A DNA stretch of 64,000 nucleotides, from the NCBI GenBank assembly GCA_028823415.1, contig JAPKBL010000006.1, forward strand, positions 1 to 64,000. Direction: 5' to 3'. This document shows positions 16,469 through 26,056 of this stretch, in pieces; the stretch's first letter is position 1; each line of letters starts with the position of its first letter. A program made the translations under genes and the position numbers. The DNA is from Mariniblastus sp. Lineage in GTDB: Bacteria > Planctomycetota > Planctomycetia > Pirellulales > Pirellulaceae. The notes beneath the pieces were generated by a model. It was not told where the DNA came from. It saw only the letters and a program-made list of their open reading frames with translations, and ran no database searches.

Positions 16469-17416
16469 TGTTGTTGGCGGGAGGTTTCGCGGGGTTTAGT
16501 GAATCCTCGCAAGCCTACGTCATAAACACCCCCCTAGAGTAGTGAAAATTGTCATATGTTAATATTTGGATTTCGGCCGCTACCTCTCTCCTTTGTTAGG
16601 TTGAGATTGGCTCGCCCAGCGACCAATTAAGCGGTCGCTGCGACTCCTAATTCGCTTTAAATTCCACATTTCTCTTGATTGAGCCCTCTTTTGGGTTGCG
16701 CATTGGGGATGGGGCTCCGCTGGTTTTCGTGTTCCGGGAAATGTGAAGTGAACCGTGACTGAATATTCGGTTCGATTTGAATTAAACGATTGTATTTTGG
16801 GAGCCTGAGTAGTGGCAAATCGTAAAAATCGTACAAATAGAGAGTTGTTGAGAAATCCTGCAGCGGCCACAGGCTCAATTTCGTCCATTCAAAGGATGCC
16901 GGATTGATGAAATTGGGCATCAAGGAGTGCACCAGATGGATCTGCCGCGATGGGAGTTGAAGCTAGTTGTGGCTTCCGATCAGGTATCAGTTATTGGTGT
17001 TATTTCCGTGCAGGAAAAAATCACCGATATAGCGTCCAAAGTAGCGTCCAAAGTAGCGCCCAAAGTAGCGCCCAAACGCTGGAGCTGCTGTCGATGTCGA
17101 TGAAGTGGGCAGACGTAAAAATAATTGAGTCTGCAGTGAGCCACTGAGACACCGATGCGTGCTTGGGACTGCGGGGCTCCAGCGCAAGGGCGGTGGTCGG
17201 GATGATGCTTGGCATTCCCGCTAATAGCCGTTTAGGGATTGCGATAAGATTAATCAGATGCCGACCTCATTGAGCAGTTCTTTTACGGTTTGGTTCCTAA
17301 AAAATATCTAATTGTTTGACATTCTTTTCTGCGGCAGCGAGAATTCAAGCTCGCCCGAATTAAAGTGAGCTGAGCGGTTCGCGCATTGATAAAAGAGATG
17401 ATTGGGAAGTCACGAC
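16469..17416. other. Long intergenic region
   Basis: 948 bases. Several open frames of 60-100 codons exist on both strands (for example minus 16580-16932) but none has a leader, a domain or convincing composition, and they overlap one another. The only clear structure is a 12-base tandem repeat at 17031-17078. It could hold gene remnants; I can support none. Confidence 0.5.
17031..17078 (+). repeat. 12-base tandem repeat, four copies
   Basis: Unit AGCGTCCAAAGT twice (17031-17054), then AGCGCCCAAAGT and AGCGCCCAAACG. One C/T change separates the first and second pairs. A 12-base unit keeps any reading frame open, which explains the repetitive peptides that appear in all frames here. No gene is associated. 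Confidence 0.85.
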
Positions 17417-20400
17417 ATGCGCTTTGAATTGAATCTTTTTCTGCTTTTAGTGGGGGTCACCACATTCGCTTCGTGTGTTGCTCCTGCCGCGGCAGATGAC
17501 GAGAAATCCAGTTTTTTTGAGACGCAAATCCGCCCCGTTTTAGTGCAGCATTGCTATCCTTGTCATAGTCAGCGGGCCTCAACGCTTCAGGGTGGGCTCT
17601 GGGTCGATTCGCTGGAAGGTTTACTCCGTGGTGGGGATAGCGGACCCGCACTTGATTTGAAAAAATCAAACGAGAGCATCTTGTTGTCCGCGCTTCGACA
17701 TCAAGATTTTAAGATGCCCCCCAAAGGGAAGTTGTCAGATTCGGTTATTCGAGATTTTGAAATCTGGCTTGAGTCGGGTGCGTTTTCCCCCGATTCATTT
17801 AAGACCGCGGACGGGCCGCAACCCCGTGAGATCGATTGGGATTCGGCGTGGAGCCATTGGGCATTTAAGCCACTCGAGGACCTTCCGCCGCCGGTAGTTA
17901 AGAATGAAGCGTGGATCGTCAATCCCATTGATCGATATATCTTGCATGGAATCGAATCGCAACAATTGGGTGTTCCAGAAACTGCCGATCGGGCGACCCT
18001 TATTCGCCGAGTATTTTTTGACTTGATTGGTCTTCCGCCAACGCCGGAGGAGCAAACAAAATATTATCGCATTCTGAACCAGTCTGGGGGACTCAAGAGA
18101 TTGGTGAATGACTTACTCGCGAGTCGGCATTATGGTGAGCGATGGGGGCGACACTGGCTCGATGTCGCGAGGTACTCTGATTCCAATGGTGCCGATGAGA
18201 ACAAGCCCTACCCTTTGGCGTGGCGTTATCGGAATTATGTGATTGAGCAATTCAACCGAAATTTGCCATATGACCAATTCATTCACCAGCAAATTGCGGG
18301 CGACTTACTTGAACATCAAGAGGTGCAACAGTTTAACGATCACATCAATGCGACTACTTTTCTGGCACTGGGTGTGAAGATTGATGCTGAACAGGATCTA
18401 GAGAAAAAACGAAGCGATATTATTGACGAGCAAATCGATACCATCGGGCGCGTTTTTTTAGGTCTCACCGTCGGTTGCGCTCGATGTCATGATCATAAAT
18501 TCGATCCGTTTACCTCGGAAGACTATTATGCCATGGCCGGTGTTCTGGGAAGCACTCGGCTCCAGGATCGAAGCCTTAGATCTGAGCAGACACCCGTTTT
18601 GGAATCGCAGCTAGATCGATTGGCTATCGAGCAGATCCAACTCAGGGAATCGGTCGGGGTGCGAATGGGAGAGGAGGCGATCGAGCATGCGGGCCGTTAC
18701 CTCGTCGAAGTGCCTGAGGTCATCGGTTGGCAGCGCGCGGAACTTGGTGCGCAGGTTCGGTTGTTGCTTTCGGAGACAGCTAATCAACCGTTACTTCCCG
18801 TTGGTGGATTGGTGAATTCCAATGGATTGCCGGACGTATTGAAAGTTCAGGCGGAAAACTTCTCCAGAGGAAATTTCGGTGTCGTTACCGACGGATATGG
18901 TGAAGGGATCGGGATTATCTCTGACAAAGCGGGGGCGGGTCTGGCAACCTTTGAACATGATCTCGAAATGGATGAAGCGGGTGTTTATCAATTGGATATT
19001 CGCTATGCAGCGCTCGATTCGCGTCCGGGAAATTTGTTTCTTAACGGCAAGATAGTAAAAGAGTCTGCCATCGGTGGCACCACGGGCGGTTGGAACCCCG
19101 AGGACCAACGTTGGCATGTTGCCGGGCGATTTAAATTTATCCAGGGGAAGAATGTTCTGCGTTTTGAGGTGCCCAATGTGATGTCTCATGTTGACCAAAT
19201 AGCAATCTCGAAAGTGATTAAAGATGACTATTGGGAGGTTGAGGCAGAGGAGTTCGCTGAGGGAGATTTCGAGAGACTCGACGTCGGCTATGGTGCGGAG
19301 ATAGGCATCGCTGCAACATCTCGACAAGGGAGTCCTAGTTTCGTTGAGTACCAACTCAACTCCCCTTCCCCGCCGCCGGGAGAGTATTTGCTGCAGTTGC
19401 GGTATGCGGCCAACGAGCCAAGGCCAATGGTACTAAAGTTGGACGGCGTGATCCTTAACAGCCAGGCGTGTTCGGATTTGACTGGCGGCTGGATGCCGAA
19501 GCACCAGAAATGGGTGACGCAGGCCCGCGTCGATCTGGCGCGCAACGATCATCGAATTCGACTCGAGATCAATGGTGTTTCGGCTCATTTGGACAAACTA
19601 AGATTAGTTCCGGTCGAGCAAAAAAGTGTATTTCGGTCACCTGAAGAAATTGCGAGTGAACGGGAGTTAAACCCCGTTATTCTCCGCCGCTGGGCGAAAC
19701 TAATGCGACGTAAAATGTTGGCGAATCCCGCTGTTTTGGATGGCTTGGAAAATGAAATATCTACCCTAGAGAAAGTGTTAAATCTTGTAAAAAAAGAAGG
19801 CTTCAATCAGTTGGCAGTGCCGGCCGGTCCGGAAGAGCTTCGTGGTCAAGTCGCGCAACGGGATGTTGGGTTTTCGGAGCGCATCCTTAGTGTGCGTCAA
19901 GATTTATTGGAGTTGCAGAATTCTATTGCGATGGCCGTTACGGATGGTCCGGCCACGGATATGCAGATTAATATTCGCGGCAACCATCTTCAAAAAGGAG
20001 CATTGGTCAATCGGCGGGCGCCTCGTATTGTCGCTCCCAAGATGGAGAGCTTCGGGGCTGGTGAGGTCAGCGGACGACTACAGTTGGCCCAAGCGATCAC
20101 AGAGTCGGAAGTTCCTCTGGCTGCCCGGGTGATGGTGAATCGAATTTGGCGATGGCATTTTGGAAAAGCGATTGTTGAATCAACAGAGAATTTTGGATTC
20201 TCCGGAGCCCATCCGACTCACCCGGGGTTACTCGATTATCTGGCGGGCTACTTCGTCCAAAATAAATGGAACGTTAAAATGCTGCATCGGCACATTATGG
20301 AATCGAATACCTACCGAATGGGTTTTCATTTTGATAGCGATTCGTCAAACCGTGATCAAGAGAACCAATGGTATTGGCGGTCGGCTCCGCGGCGATTGGA

Positions 20401-20932
20401 GGCCGAAGCCATTCGGGATTCCATGTTAATGATGTCTAGCGAATTAGATCGAGGGGTCGAACGTGGAGTGTTGGAGGGGATCACGACCCTCAGTCCTTCC
20501 CCGGAGGCGCTAAAACGGAATCGGGAGATCTATGAAGCATCGACGCGGCGATCGGTTTACCTGCCCATTGTTCGGACTAATGTGTATCAGATGTTTTCCT
20601 TATTCGATTTCCCAAATCCGGCATTTCCAACGGGTAATCGACATGCAACGACAGTGCCAACCCAATCCCTGTTGATGATGAATCACGAATGGGTTGCGGA
20701 AATTGCCCAAAAGATGGCTGCGAGGCTGTTGGAAAGATCCTCCGACGATGGCGGCCGAGTTGAATATGCGTATCGGCTTGCTTTTGCAAGAAAAGCGACG
20801 GCTGAGGAGGTTGGCTCCGCGGTTGAATTTATTTCCAATTTTGGCAAGGCCGAGGGCGCGAGTCGGGAGGACGCATGGGCGGCGTTTTGTCATCTAGTAT
20901 TACTGTCGAACGAAATGATCAATGTTAATTAA
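17417..20932 (+). CDS. Planctomycete cytochrome-like DUF1549/DUF1553 protein
   Basis: 1171 residues from the ATG at 17417, giving a signal peptide ending APAAA. Domains in order: a PSCyt1 heme-type motif HCYPCH at about 47 with the 'RPVLVQHC' lead; DUF1549 (about 165-375) with WGRHWLDVARYSD and a second CxxCH in CARCHDHKFDP; two related beta-sandwich modules (about 475-605 and 605-733); and DUF1553/PSD1 (about 860-1140) with ARVMVNRIWRWHFG and HPGLLDYLA. Such proteins are encoded next to DUF1501 partners in planctomycetes and are predicted to act outside the cytoplasm, perhaps in polysaccharide or electron-transfer chemistry, but no reaction is proven. It forms a two-gene unit with the next gene, 26 bases away. 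Confidence 0.92.
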   Translation: MRFELNLFLLLVGVTTFASCVAPAAADDEKSSFFETQIRPVLVQHCYPCHSQRASTLQGGLWVDSLEGLLRGGDSGPALDLKKSNESILLSALRHQDFKMPPKGKLSDSVIRDFEIWLESGAFSPDSFKTADGPQPREIDWDSAWSHWAFKPLEDLPPPVVKNEAWIVNPIDRYILHGIESQQLGVPETADRATLIRRVFFDLIGLPPTPEEQTKYYRILNQSGGLKRLVNDLLASRHYGERWGRHWLDVARYSDSNGADENKPYPLAWRYRNYVIEQFNRNLPYDQFIHQQIAGDLLEHQEVQQFNDHINATTFLALGVKIDAEQDLEKKRSDIIDEQIDTIGRVFLGLTVGCARCHDHKFDPFTSEDYYAMAGVLGSTRLQDRSLRSEQTPVLESQLDRLAIEQIQLRESVGVRMGEEAIEHAGRYLVEVPEVIGWQRAELGAQVRLLLSETANQPLLPVGGLVNSNGLPDVLKVQAENFSRGNFGVVTDGYGEGIGIISDKAGAGLATFEHDLEMDEAGVYQLDIRYAALDSRPGNLFLNGKIVKESAIGGTTGGWNPEDQRWHVAGRFKFIQGKNVLRFEVPNVMSHVDQIAISKVIKDDYWEVEAEEFAEGDFERLDVGYGAEIGIAATSRQGSPSFVEYQLNSPSPPPGEYLLQLRYAANEPRPMVLKLDGVILNSQACSDLTGGWMPKHQKWVTQARVDLARNDHRIRLEINGVSAHLDKLRLVPVEQKSVFRSPEEIASERELNPVILRRWAKLMRRKMLANPAVLDGLENEISTLEKVLNLVKKEGFNQLAVPAGPEELRGQVAQRDVGFSERILSVRQDLLELQNSIAMAVTDGPATDMQINIRGNHLQKGALVNRRAPRIVAPKMESFGAGEVSGRLQLAQAITESEVPLAARVMVNRIWRWHFGKAIVESTENFGFSGAHPTHPGLLDYLAGYFVQNKWNVKMLHRHIMESNTYRMGFHFDSDSSNRDQENQWYWRSAPRRLEAEAIRDSMLMMSSELDRGVERGVLEGITTLSPSPEALKRNREIYEASTRRSVYLPIVRTNVYQMFSLFDFPNPAFPTGNRHATTVPTQSLLMMNHEWVAEIAQKMAARLLERSSDDGGRVEYAYRLAFARKATAEEVGSAVEFISNFGKAEGASREDAWAAFCHLVLLSNEMINVN

Positions 20933-20958
20933 ATGTAAACGAGTGCTTGGAAAATCGG

Positions 20959-22416
20959 ATGCCAACCCATATGAGTAATTTAAGTATTAATCGTCGGCAG
21001 TTACTACTGAATGGTTGCATGGGGTTTGGTGGCTTGGCGTTAAATTCGATGCTGGCGGGCAATCTAGTGGCTGATCAGAATGCGGACGAAGCGATTCGGA
21101 TTCACGCAAGACAATTTGCTCCGCGAGCCAAGCGAGTGATATTTCTATTTATGCATGGAGGTCCCAGCCATGTCGATCTATTTGATCCGAAGCCAATGTT
21201 GAGTAAGTACGACGGAAAGGCTCCACCTTTTGAGCGGACGAGAGTGCAGTTTGGAGAGCGGGGTAATTTACTGGCGTCCCCTTGGAAATTCAGACCGACT
21301 GGGAAATCGGGAATTCCCATGAGCGAGCTTTGGCAACATTTGCCGGAAGTTGCCGACGAGTTATGTATGCTGCACGGATTGTGTGATACGAATGTTGCCC
21401 ACGGCGGGGCTTGCATGAAGTTATTTACCGGTTCGGAGTCCTTGGTTCGACCCAGCATGGGGTCGTGGGTCAGTTATGGATTGGGGACCGAAAACCGCAA
21501 CCTTCCGAGCTATGTGACCATTTGCCCAACGAGCTTACATGGGGGTGTCGATAATTTTGGATCTGCTTTTTTACCTAACGTTCATCGAGGTGTTCCCTTG
21601 GGCACCCCGGGCTATCCCAACACGCCCGCCGCAAAAGCACGGTTTGAATTTTTAAAAAACAATCGTGTTAGCCGGCAGCAGCAGAGGATGATGCTGGATC
21701 AATTGAAACGGATGAATCGCACCTATGAAAAAAGGGTTGGAGTTGATGGCGAGTTAGATGACAGGCTGCAATCCTACGAGATGGCTTTTCGGATGCAAGC
21801 GGAAGCCCCTGCCGTGCTCGACCTCAGTGGTGAAACCGAAGAGACATTGCGACTATACGGATTCGATGATCCCAAGACGAAAAACTTTGCTCATCAACTG
21901 TTGTTGGCTCGTCGTTTTTCGGAGGCGGGTACTCGATTTGTTCAGGTGAGTCATGCTGGTTCATTGCCATTCAATAACGAACAGTGGGATCAACATTCTC
22001 ATATCAAGCAAGGCCATGAAATAAATGTCGGTCAGATTGATAAACCGATAGCGGGTTTTATCAAAGACTTGAAGCGGCGTGGTTTATTGGATGATACTCT
22101 CGTGCTTTGGGGCGGAGAGTTTGGACGAACGCCCACGGCGCAAGTTGGAAGTCCGCAAACCATCGGGCGAGATCATCATCCCGAGGGGTTTACTATGTTC
22201 ATGGCCGGTGGCGGAGTCAAAGGGGGATTCCGATATGGGAAGACCGATGATTTCGGGTATTATGCGATTGAAGGGCGAATGACAATTCACGATCTCCATG
22301 CAACCATGCTATATTTGATGGGATTGGATCATGAGCGGTTAACCTATCATTATGCCGGCCGAGATTTTCGCTTGACCGATGTACACGGAACCGTTGCCCA
22401 TGAGATCATCGTTTAG
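20959..22416 (+). CDS. Tat-exported DUF1501 protein
   Basis: 485 residues from the ATG at 20959; a TTG at 20947 and an ATG at 20971 are alternatives. The N-terminus has a twin-arginine signal (INRRQLLLNG followed by a hydrophobic stretch). DUF1501 is an alkaline-phosphatase-superfamily fold related to sulfatases: FLFMHGGPSHVDLFDPK, LHGLCDTN, GTRFVQVSHAG, WGGEFGRTP and GRDHHPEGFTMFMAGGGVKGG. The lone D/H-rich motifs suggest a metal site. It follows the DUF1549/DUF1553 gene directly, the standard planctomycete pairing, so the two probably work together. The real substrate is unknown. Confidence 0.92.
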   Translation: MPTHMSNLSINRRQLLLNGCMGFGGLALNSMLAGNLVADQNADEAIRIHARQFAPRAKRVIFLFMHGGPSHVDLFDPKPMLSKYDGKAPPFERTRVQFGERGNLLASPWKFRPTGKSGIPMSELWQHLPEVADELCMLHGLCDTNVAHGGACMKLFTGSESLVRPSMGSWVSYGLGTENRNLPSYVTICPTSLHGGVDNFGSAFLPNVHRGVPLGTPGYPNTPAAKARFEFLKNNRVSRQQQRMMLDQLKRMNRTYEKRVGVDGELDDRLQSYEMAFRMQAEAPAVLDLSGETEETLRLYGFDDPKTKNFAHQLLLARRFSEAGTRFVQVSHAGSLPFNNEQWDQHSHIKQGHEINVGQIDKPIAGFIKDLKRRGLLDDTLVLWGGEFGRTPTAQVGSPQTIGRDHHPEGFTMFMAGGGVKGGFRYGKTDDFGYYAIEGRMTIHDLHATMLYLMGLDHERLTYHYAGRDFRLTDVHGTVAHEIIV

Positions 22417-22521
22417 TGCATTGGGTACGACGGTCATGCTTGGCTTAGTCGCGTTTGAGTTTAATTTGTTATCTGTTTGTAATAATTTGGTTCGACGAGA
22501 AATGGCTTTAGTAAGAGTGAC

Positions 22522-23463
22522 ATGGTGCTGATGGAAACTCAATTGAGTAAGCGTCATGTCGATTTTTTGACGAAAACTCGCCTGACGACCGAATCATCTT
22601 TTGCCGCGGTCCTGATCATTTCGGCGTTGTCTATTGGGTCTCATGTATTCGATTTTGTTGGTGTCTTGGCGTTTGCCGGAAATCCTCCTGTCGTTTTTAT
22701 CACCGAAGCGATTTCACTTGGATTTGTGTCTGGAATTCTAGCGGTTCAGATTTGCCTGCTTGCGATTTGGTGCAGTTTTGGTGGCCAGAAAAGTATTTGG
22801 CGTCTTCCGTTAGCGATTACCTCGCTCGTGTTGTTGATCAACAACTGGATTCTAGCAAGTGCGGCGGTTCAGCCTCAATTTAGTCTTGAGAATGTGAATG
22901 TCATTTTCGCGGGAGTCGTTGGGATTTTCCTCTTGGTTCAACTGCCGCTGTTTGTAATTCGATTGTCTTTCAAGTTATCAATCGTCCCCAATTATTTGAT
23001 TCCAACTAAAAATATGGATTTCCATTTTAAAATCCAAGACCTTTTCGTGGTCATGGCTCACGCTGCGTTGTTGATTGGGGGCACGCAGATTGTCATCGAC
23101 GTTGTCACCGTTGAAACCGTTCCACTGGAGAATATGAATTTTTCAGAGGTGGCTAAAGGGATTGCGGAATTGTTTGCAATTGGGCTGTGTGTTTCAATGA
23201 TCAGTTTGGTCACTCTCGGAGTGATATTTTCACAAAAATATCGCTGGCGAATCGTCTTGTTAATTTTTACTTTGACGATTGCAGGGGGCGCGATCACCGT
23301 TGTCCCAATGCTTTTGTTTTCCAACGCCAGGCCCCTTCTTCCTTCTTTGTCCGTTGAGGCGTGCAGGTGGTTTGCCTTTTTCGCTACCGTACTGTTGGGC
23401 GAATTGCTCATCCTGTTGATTTTTTACGGGCTGGGCTATCGCGTAAAATCGAAACCCGCATAA
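22522..23463 (+). CDS. Polytopic membrane protein of unknown function
   Basis: 313 residues with about eight hydrophobic segments (near 27-48, 58-82, 92-113, 124-146, 172-193, 210-232, 240-262 and 282-306), short loops and a basic C-terminus. No transporter signature, catalytic motif or known family is visible. The ATG at 22522 is the first start; a second Met lies at residue 4. It follows the DUF1501 gene by 105 bases on the same strand but a functional link is not evident. The next gene is convergent. Confidence 0.7.
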   Translation: MVLMETQLSKRHVDFLTKTRLTTESSFAAVLIISALSIGSHVFDFVGVLAFAGNPPVVFITEAISLGFVSGILAVQICLLAIWCSFGGQKSIWRLPLAITSLVLLINNWILASAAVQPQFSLENVNVIFAGVVGIFLLVQLPLFVIRLSFKLSIVPNYLIPTKNMDFHFKIQDLFVVMAHAALLIGGTQIVIDVVTVETVPLENMNFSEVAKGIAELFAIGLCVSMISLVTLGVIFSQKYRWRIVLLIFTLTIAGGAITVVPMLLFSNARPLLPSLSVEACRWFAFFATVLLGELLILLIFYGLGYRVKSKPA

Positions 23464-23550
23464 AGAGGTGCAGCGGATCAGTGAATTTCTTCCCTTTAGG
23501 CTCGATTCAATATCTATTGCAATTCGACTGCGATGAATTCCACTTGTTTT

Positions 23551-24267
23551 CTAACTGGGCAATTGAATTGCCGTCGTGATTTCACGCGCAATAAATTTAG
23601 AAAGATAATGCGGCGACTGGAGATAGATAGAATCCTGAGGCTGAGGCGCGTCGAGGGAGTTTGATAGGTATTTTAAGTAAGCATTGCGAGTGGCAGGATC
23701 TCCCAAATTCCAAATACCATCAACGCTGCAGGAGACGACCGATTCGTTGGTGTCGATGAATACAAGTGACAGACTGATTTGATACGGCGTGACGGTTCTA
23801 AATTCGTTGATGCGAATCAGGGCGATTGAGTCCGCAGCGAACCGTCTCGCCACCGCCGCAATTTCCCGCTCATCAAATTTGCCTTGAAGTACCGCGTCGA
23901 TCTGCGCTTCTAATCTAAAGCTTTCTGAGGTGACAACATCACAAATCTGTGCGGTCTTGATGGTCGCTGCCAGTTCATTGATGATTTTACGGTGGGAAGG
24001 GTAATTTGTTAATTCTGGACCCGACGGCAAGATGAGCATCCGCTGGGGAGTCGTGGGAGAAAGTGATGGGTTGAAATAGGCGTGGCAATTTTTAGGCGGA
24101 TCCACTGGAACTGCCGATTGTTTTCGTCTGAAGGGTAATTTTTTTAATGACGAAAAATGACTGCAGCCGCTAGAAAGCCCCAGTCCTAGCAACATCAAAA
24201 GGACACTGCGTCGCGAGGGATCGCGCAGCGGGTTGTCGGTTTCCGGTATTGTCATTTTGTTGAGCAT
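23551..24267 (-). CDS. Putative lipoprotein near the flagellar operon
   Basis: 238 residues. The N-terminus has RDPSRRSVLLMLLGLGLSSGC: a twin-arginine-like pair, a hydrophobic core and a lipobox (LSSGC), so the mature protein should be lipidated at C35. The body has a mixed alpha/beta look (RMLILPSGPELTNY, FAADSIALIRINEF, LSLVFIDTNESVV) loosely like periplasmic lipoproteins of the LpoB or CsgG class, but I cannot assign it. It lies 357 bases downstream of the fliL-to-lipoprotein operon on the same strand, so it may or may not belong to it. Confidence 0.65.
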   Translation of the reverse strand: MLNKMTIPETDNPLRDPSRRSVLLMLLGLGLSSGCSHFSSLKKLPFRRKQSAVPVDPPKNCHAYFNPSLSPTTPQRMLILPSGPELTNYPSHRKIINELAATIKTAQICDVVTSESFRLEAQIDAVLQGKFDEREIAAVARRFAADSIALIRINEFRTVTPYQISLSLVFIDTNESVVSCSVDGIWNLGDPATRNAYLKYLSNSLDAPQPQDSIYLQSPHYLSKFIAREITTAIQLPS

Positions 24268-24624
24268 GGCTTCGATTTCTCAGTTTGAGTAAAAACTGAA
24301 CTCCCATTTTCGTTTTAGCATCGCTGTGCGAGTGTCCAGCCAAGCCGGCATCTAGGCCGGATTTGATTTTTTCTAGTCAAGTGTTTTGATTGCGTTTCGC
24401 AGTTCCGTTTCGCAGTTCCGTTTCGCAGTTCCGTATCGCAGTTCCGTAGCAAGGTTGTTGATTTCGGCGCGGTAGTGATTAGTGGGGTCTCGTTTGTGGG
24501 CAGCCTTCTATCGAAGTGATGCCTAATATCACAAGGAGTGATGCAGTAATAAATTTCATGAGAACGTGTAGGACATCACAATTGACGCTAGACCCTAGGA
24601 TCCTTTGGTTTGGCTAGTGAAGGG
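24268..24624. other. Intergenic region with tandem repeat
   Basis: 357 bases between two lipoprotein genes on the minus strand. It contains the 13-base repeat at 24394-24445. I see no gene or clear terminator. Confidence 0.5.
24394..24445 (+). repeat. 13-base tandem repeat, four copies
   Basis: Unit GTTTCGCAGTTCC three times, then GTATCGCAGTTCC. It lies in the spacer between two lipoprotein genes. Too short and direct for a CRISPR array; most likely a slippage product. Confidence 0.85.
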
Positions 24625-25785
24625 TTATTGTTTATTACTTGCATCGTACATGGCTTCGAGCAAGGCCTTGTCGAGGGTTGTCTCAATTTCACGTAACTTG
24701 TTGTCGTATTCTTTCTCCACTTCTATTTTTCTATTGGCTAGATTTTCATAGGCAAGTTGAAGTTGAGCAATTACTTTCCGCTGGTCTTTGTTTTCTATTT
24801 GAATTTCATCAAATTCAATTTCTGCTCGCTGACGCGCTGTCTGCTCATCCCGAAGTTGTCTGGAGAGGGTTTCTGCCGTGTCTTTGAGGTACTCTTTCTC
24901 GGCCTTTAACTTTAAGTTTTGGTCTTTCAACTGGATCATGTATTCGGTGGCAGTGGTTTGGTCACGTCGAAATTCGCTTCCATTCAAATAACTGCCACCG
25001 CGTCGTTGCGAGTTCATTCCCATGTCGAGGGAGGCGAAACCTGCAGGCGGGCAATTAGGGTCGGAAACCGTTGATCGCGCAAAAGCGATCGAGGGTAGCG
25101 TGATATTGGTGGAGGTATTGGGGCCTGTATCGCAGGGAGACTCTCCACTAGTTTTTGGAAACCTTGGTTGGCCGCCAAGGTTATCAGGAATCTTAATGCT
25201 TTCAGAGAGTTGAGGGGCGGGCAGTAAATTGGGCTGACTTGGCGACTCGGTCGGCTTGAAATTCCCACTGGCCTGTGGCCCCTGAGTTTGCATCGGTGGG
25301 GTGGATGTGGACGGCGATTCTTTTGCCGAGATTAGAGACAATGCCTGATTTTCATCTTGCGGAGTCTTAAATCGAGACGGATTGGGTGACACAAAACTAG
25401 CGGTTGAAACGGTGGCCACGGTTTCTGCACCGGAGGCGGGCTTTATTTTAGCCTCAGACAACCCCCGCTTATCCACGGATGTTAAATTAGGGGCATCTAT
25501 CTCGGTCGCCGTTGCCGCGGCTTTGGCAACCAATGGCGAGGATGGTTTTAGTTTTGAGCCTTGGTTGTTGCCTGGGAAATTCAGGATCGATGAGGGCTGT
25601 GACATGCTTTGGAACAATCCCATCGGATTGGACGCGCAGCCACTAAACCACACAAGACTACCGACTGCACAGAAACAGAGGGCGCGTGATAAATTTTGGT
25701 TTGGTTTGTTGCGAAAATGTTTGAACGGTGACTTGCTCAATGGAAACATCGCAACGCATTTTTGGCTTGGCAATTTTCTATTCAT
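24625..25785 (-). CDS. Lipoprotein with C-terminal coiled coil
   Basis: 386 residues from the ATG at 25785, overlapping the stop codon of the upstream small gene by 8 bases; a GTG at 25791 is also possible. The long N-terminus ends in a hydrophobic segment with a lipobox (VWFSGC at about residue 50), which suggests lipidation after removal of an extended leader. The middle (55-265) is low-complexity, rich in P, S, T and N. The C-terminal 100 residues are a charged coiled coil with heptad spacing (LKDQNLKLKAEKEYLK through KEYDNKLREIETTL). This could be an envelope-spanning tether. It is translationally coupled to genes after fliA, so a flagellar role is plausible but unproven. Confidence 0.72.
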   Translation of the reverse strand: MNRKLPSQKCVAMFPLSKSPFKHFRNKPNQNLSRALCFCAVGSLVWFSGCASNPMGLFQSMSQPSSILNFPGNNQGSKLKPSSPLVAKAAATATEIDAPNLTSVDKRGLSEAKIKPASGAETVATVSTASFVSPNPSRFKTPQDENQALSLISAKESPSTSTPPMQTQGPQASGNFKPTESPSQPNLLPAPQLSESIKIPDNLGGQPRFPKTSGESPCDTGPNTSTNITLPSIAFARSTVSDPNCPPAGFASLDMGMNSQRRGGSYLNGSEFRRDQTTATEYMIQLKDQNLKLKAEKEYLKDTAETLSRQLRDEQTARQRAEIEFDEIQIENKDQRKVIAQLQLAYENLANRKIEVEKEYDNKLREIETTLDKALLEAMYDASNKQ

Positions 25786-25996
25786 AATCACACTTCACAA
25801 TAATTCGTTCACCGCACGAGCAATTCACTTCGATAGAATCGACGGCGCCGTTTAGTTTGTTGACTTTGATTGAATGACCCTTAGGGTCATTAATGATATT
25901 GGTGGACGCCGGACCAATGATTTGTTTTGCGGATGTCCCACGCGCCGTTTTTGATCTTAGGATGCTGCCCTTGATGGGCGTCTCTTCAGTACTCAC
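25778..25996 (-). CDS. Small CSCG-motif protein in the fliA operon
   Basis: 72 residues from a GTG with AAGGAAG 7 bases upstream, a better ribosome site than most here. There is no signal or membrane segment. The N-terminal half is basic and flexible; the end reads SIEVNCSCGERIIVKCDYE, where three cysteines could bind zinc. I do not recognise the family. It sits between fliA (61 bases upstream) and a coiled-coil lipoprotein that it overlaps, so it is co-transcribed. A regulatory or assembly role beside sigma-28 is a guess. Confidence 0.7.
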   Translation of the reverse strand: MSTEETPIKGSILRSKTARGTSAKQIIGPASTNIINDPKGHSIKVNKLNGAVDSIEVNCSCGERIIVKCDYE

Positions 25997-26056
25997 GATT
26001 ATCTTCCTTGATAGATTGTGTCGGCGATTCGAGATAGCCTTAGCGATTCATTACAA

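Noticed and set aside
16580-16932. Overlapping minus-strand ORFs of 90-100 codons
   Set aside because: Two frames overlap, with no signal peptide, motif or ribosome site; possible remnants but not supportable as genes.
24394-24445. Tandem repeat considered as a CRISPR array
   Set aside because: Repeats are directly adjacent with no spacers and no cas gene is in the window.
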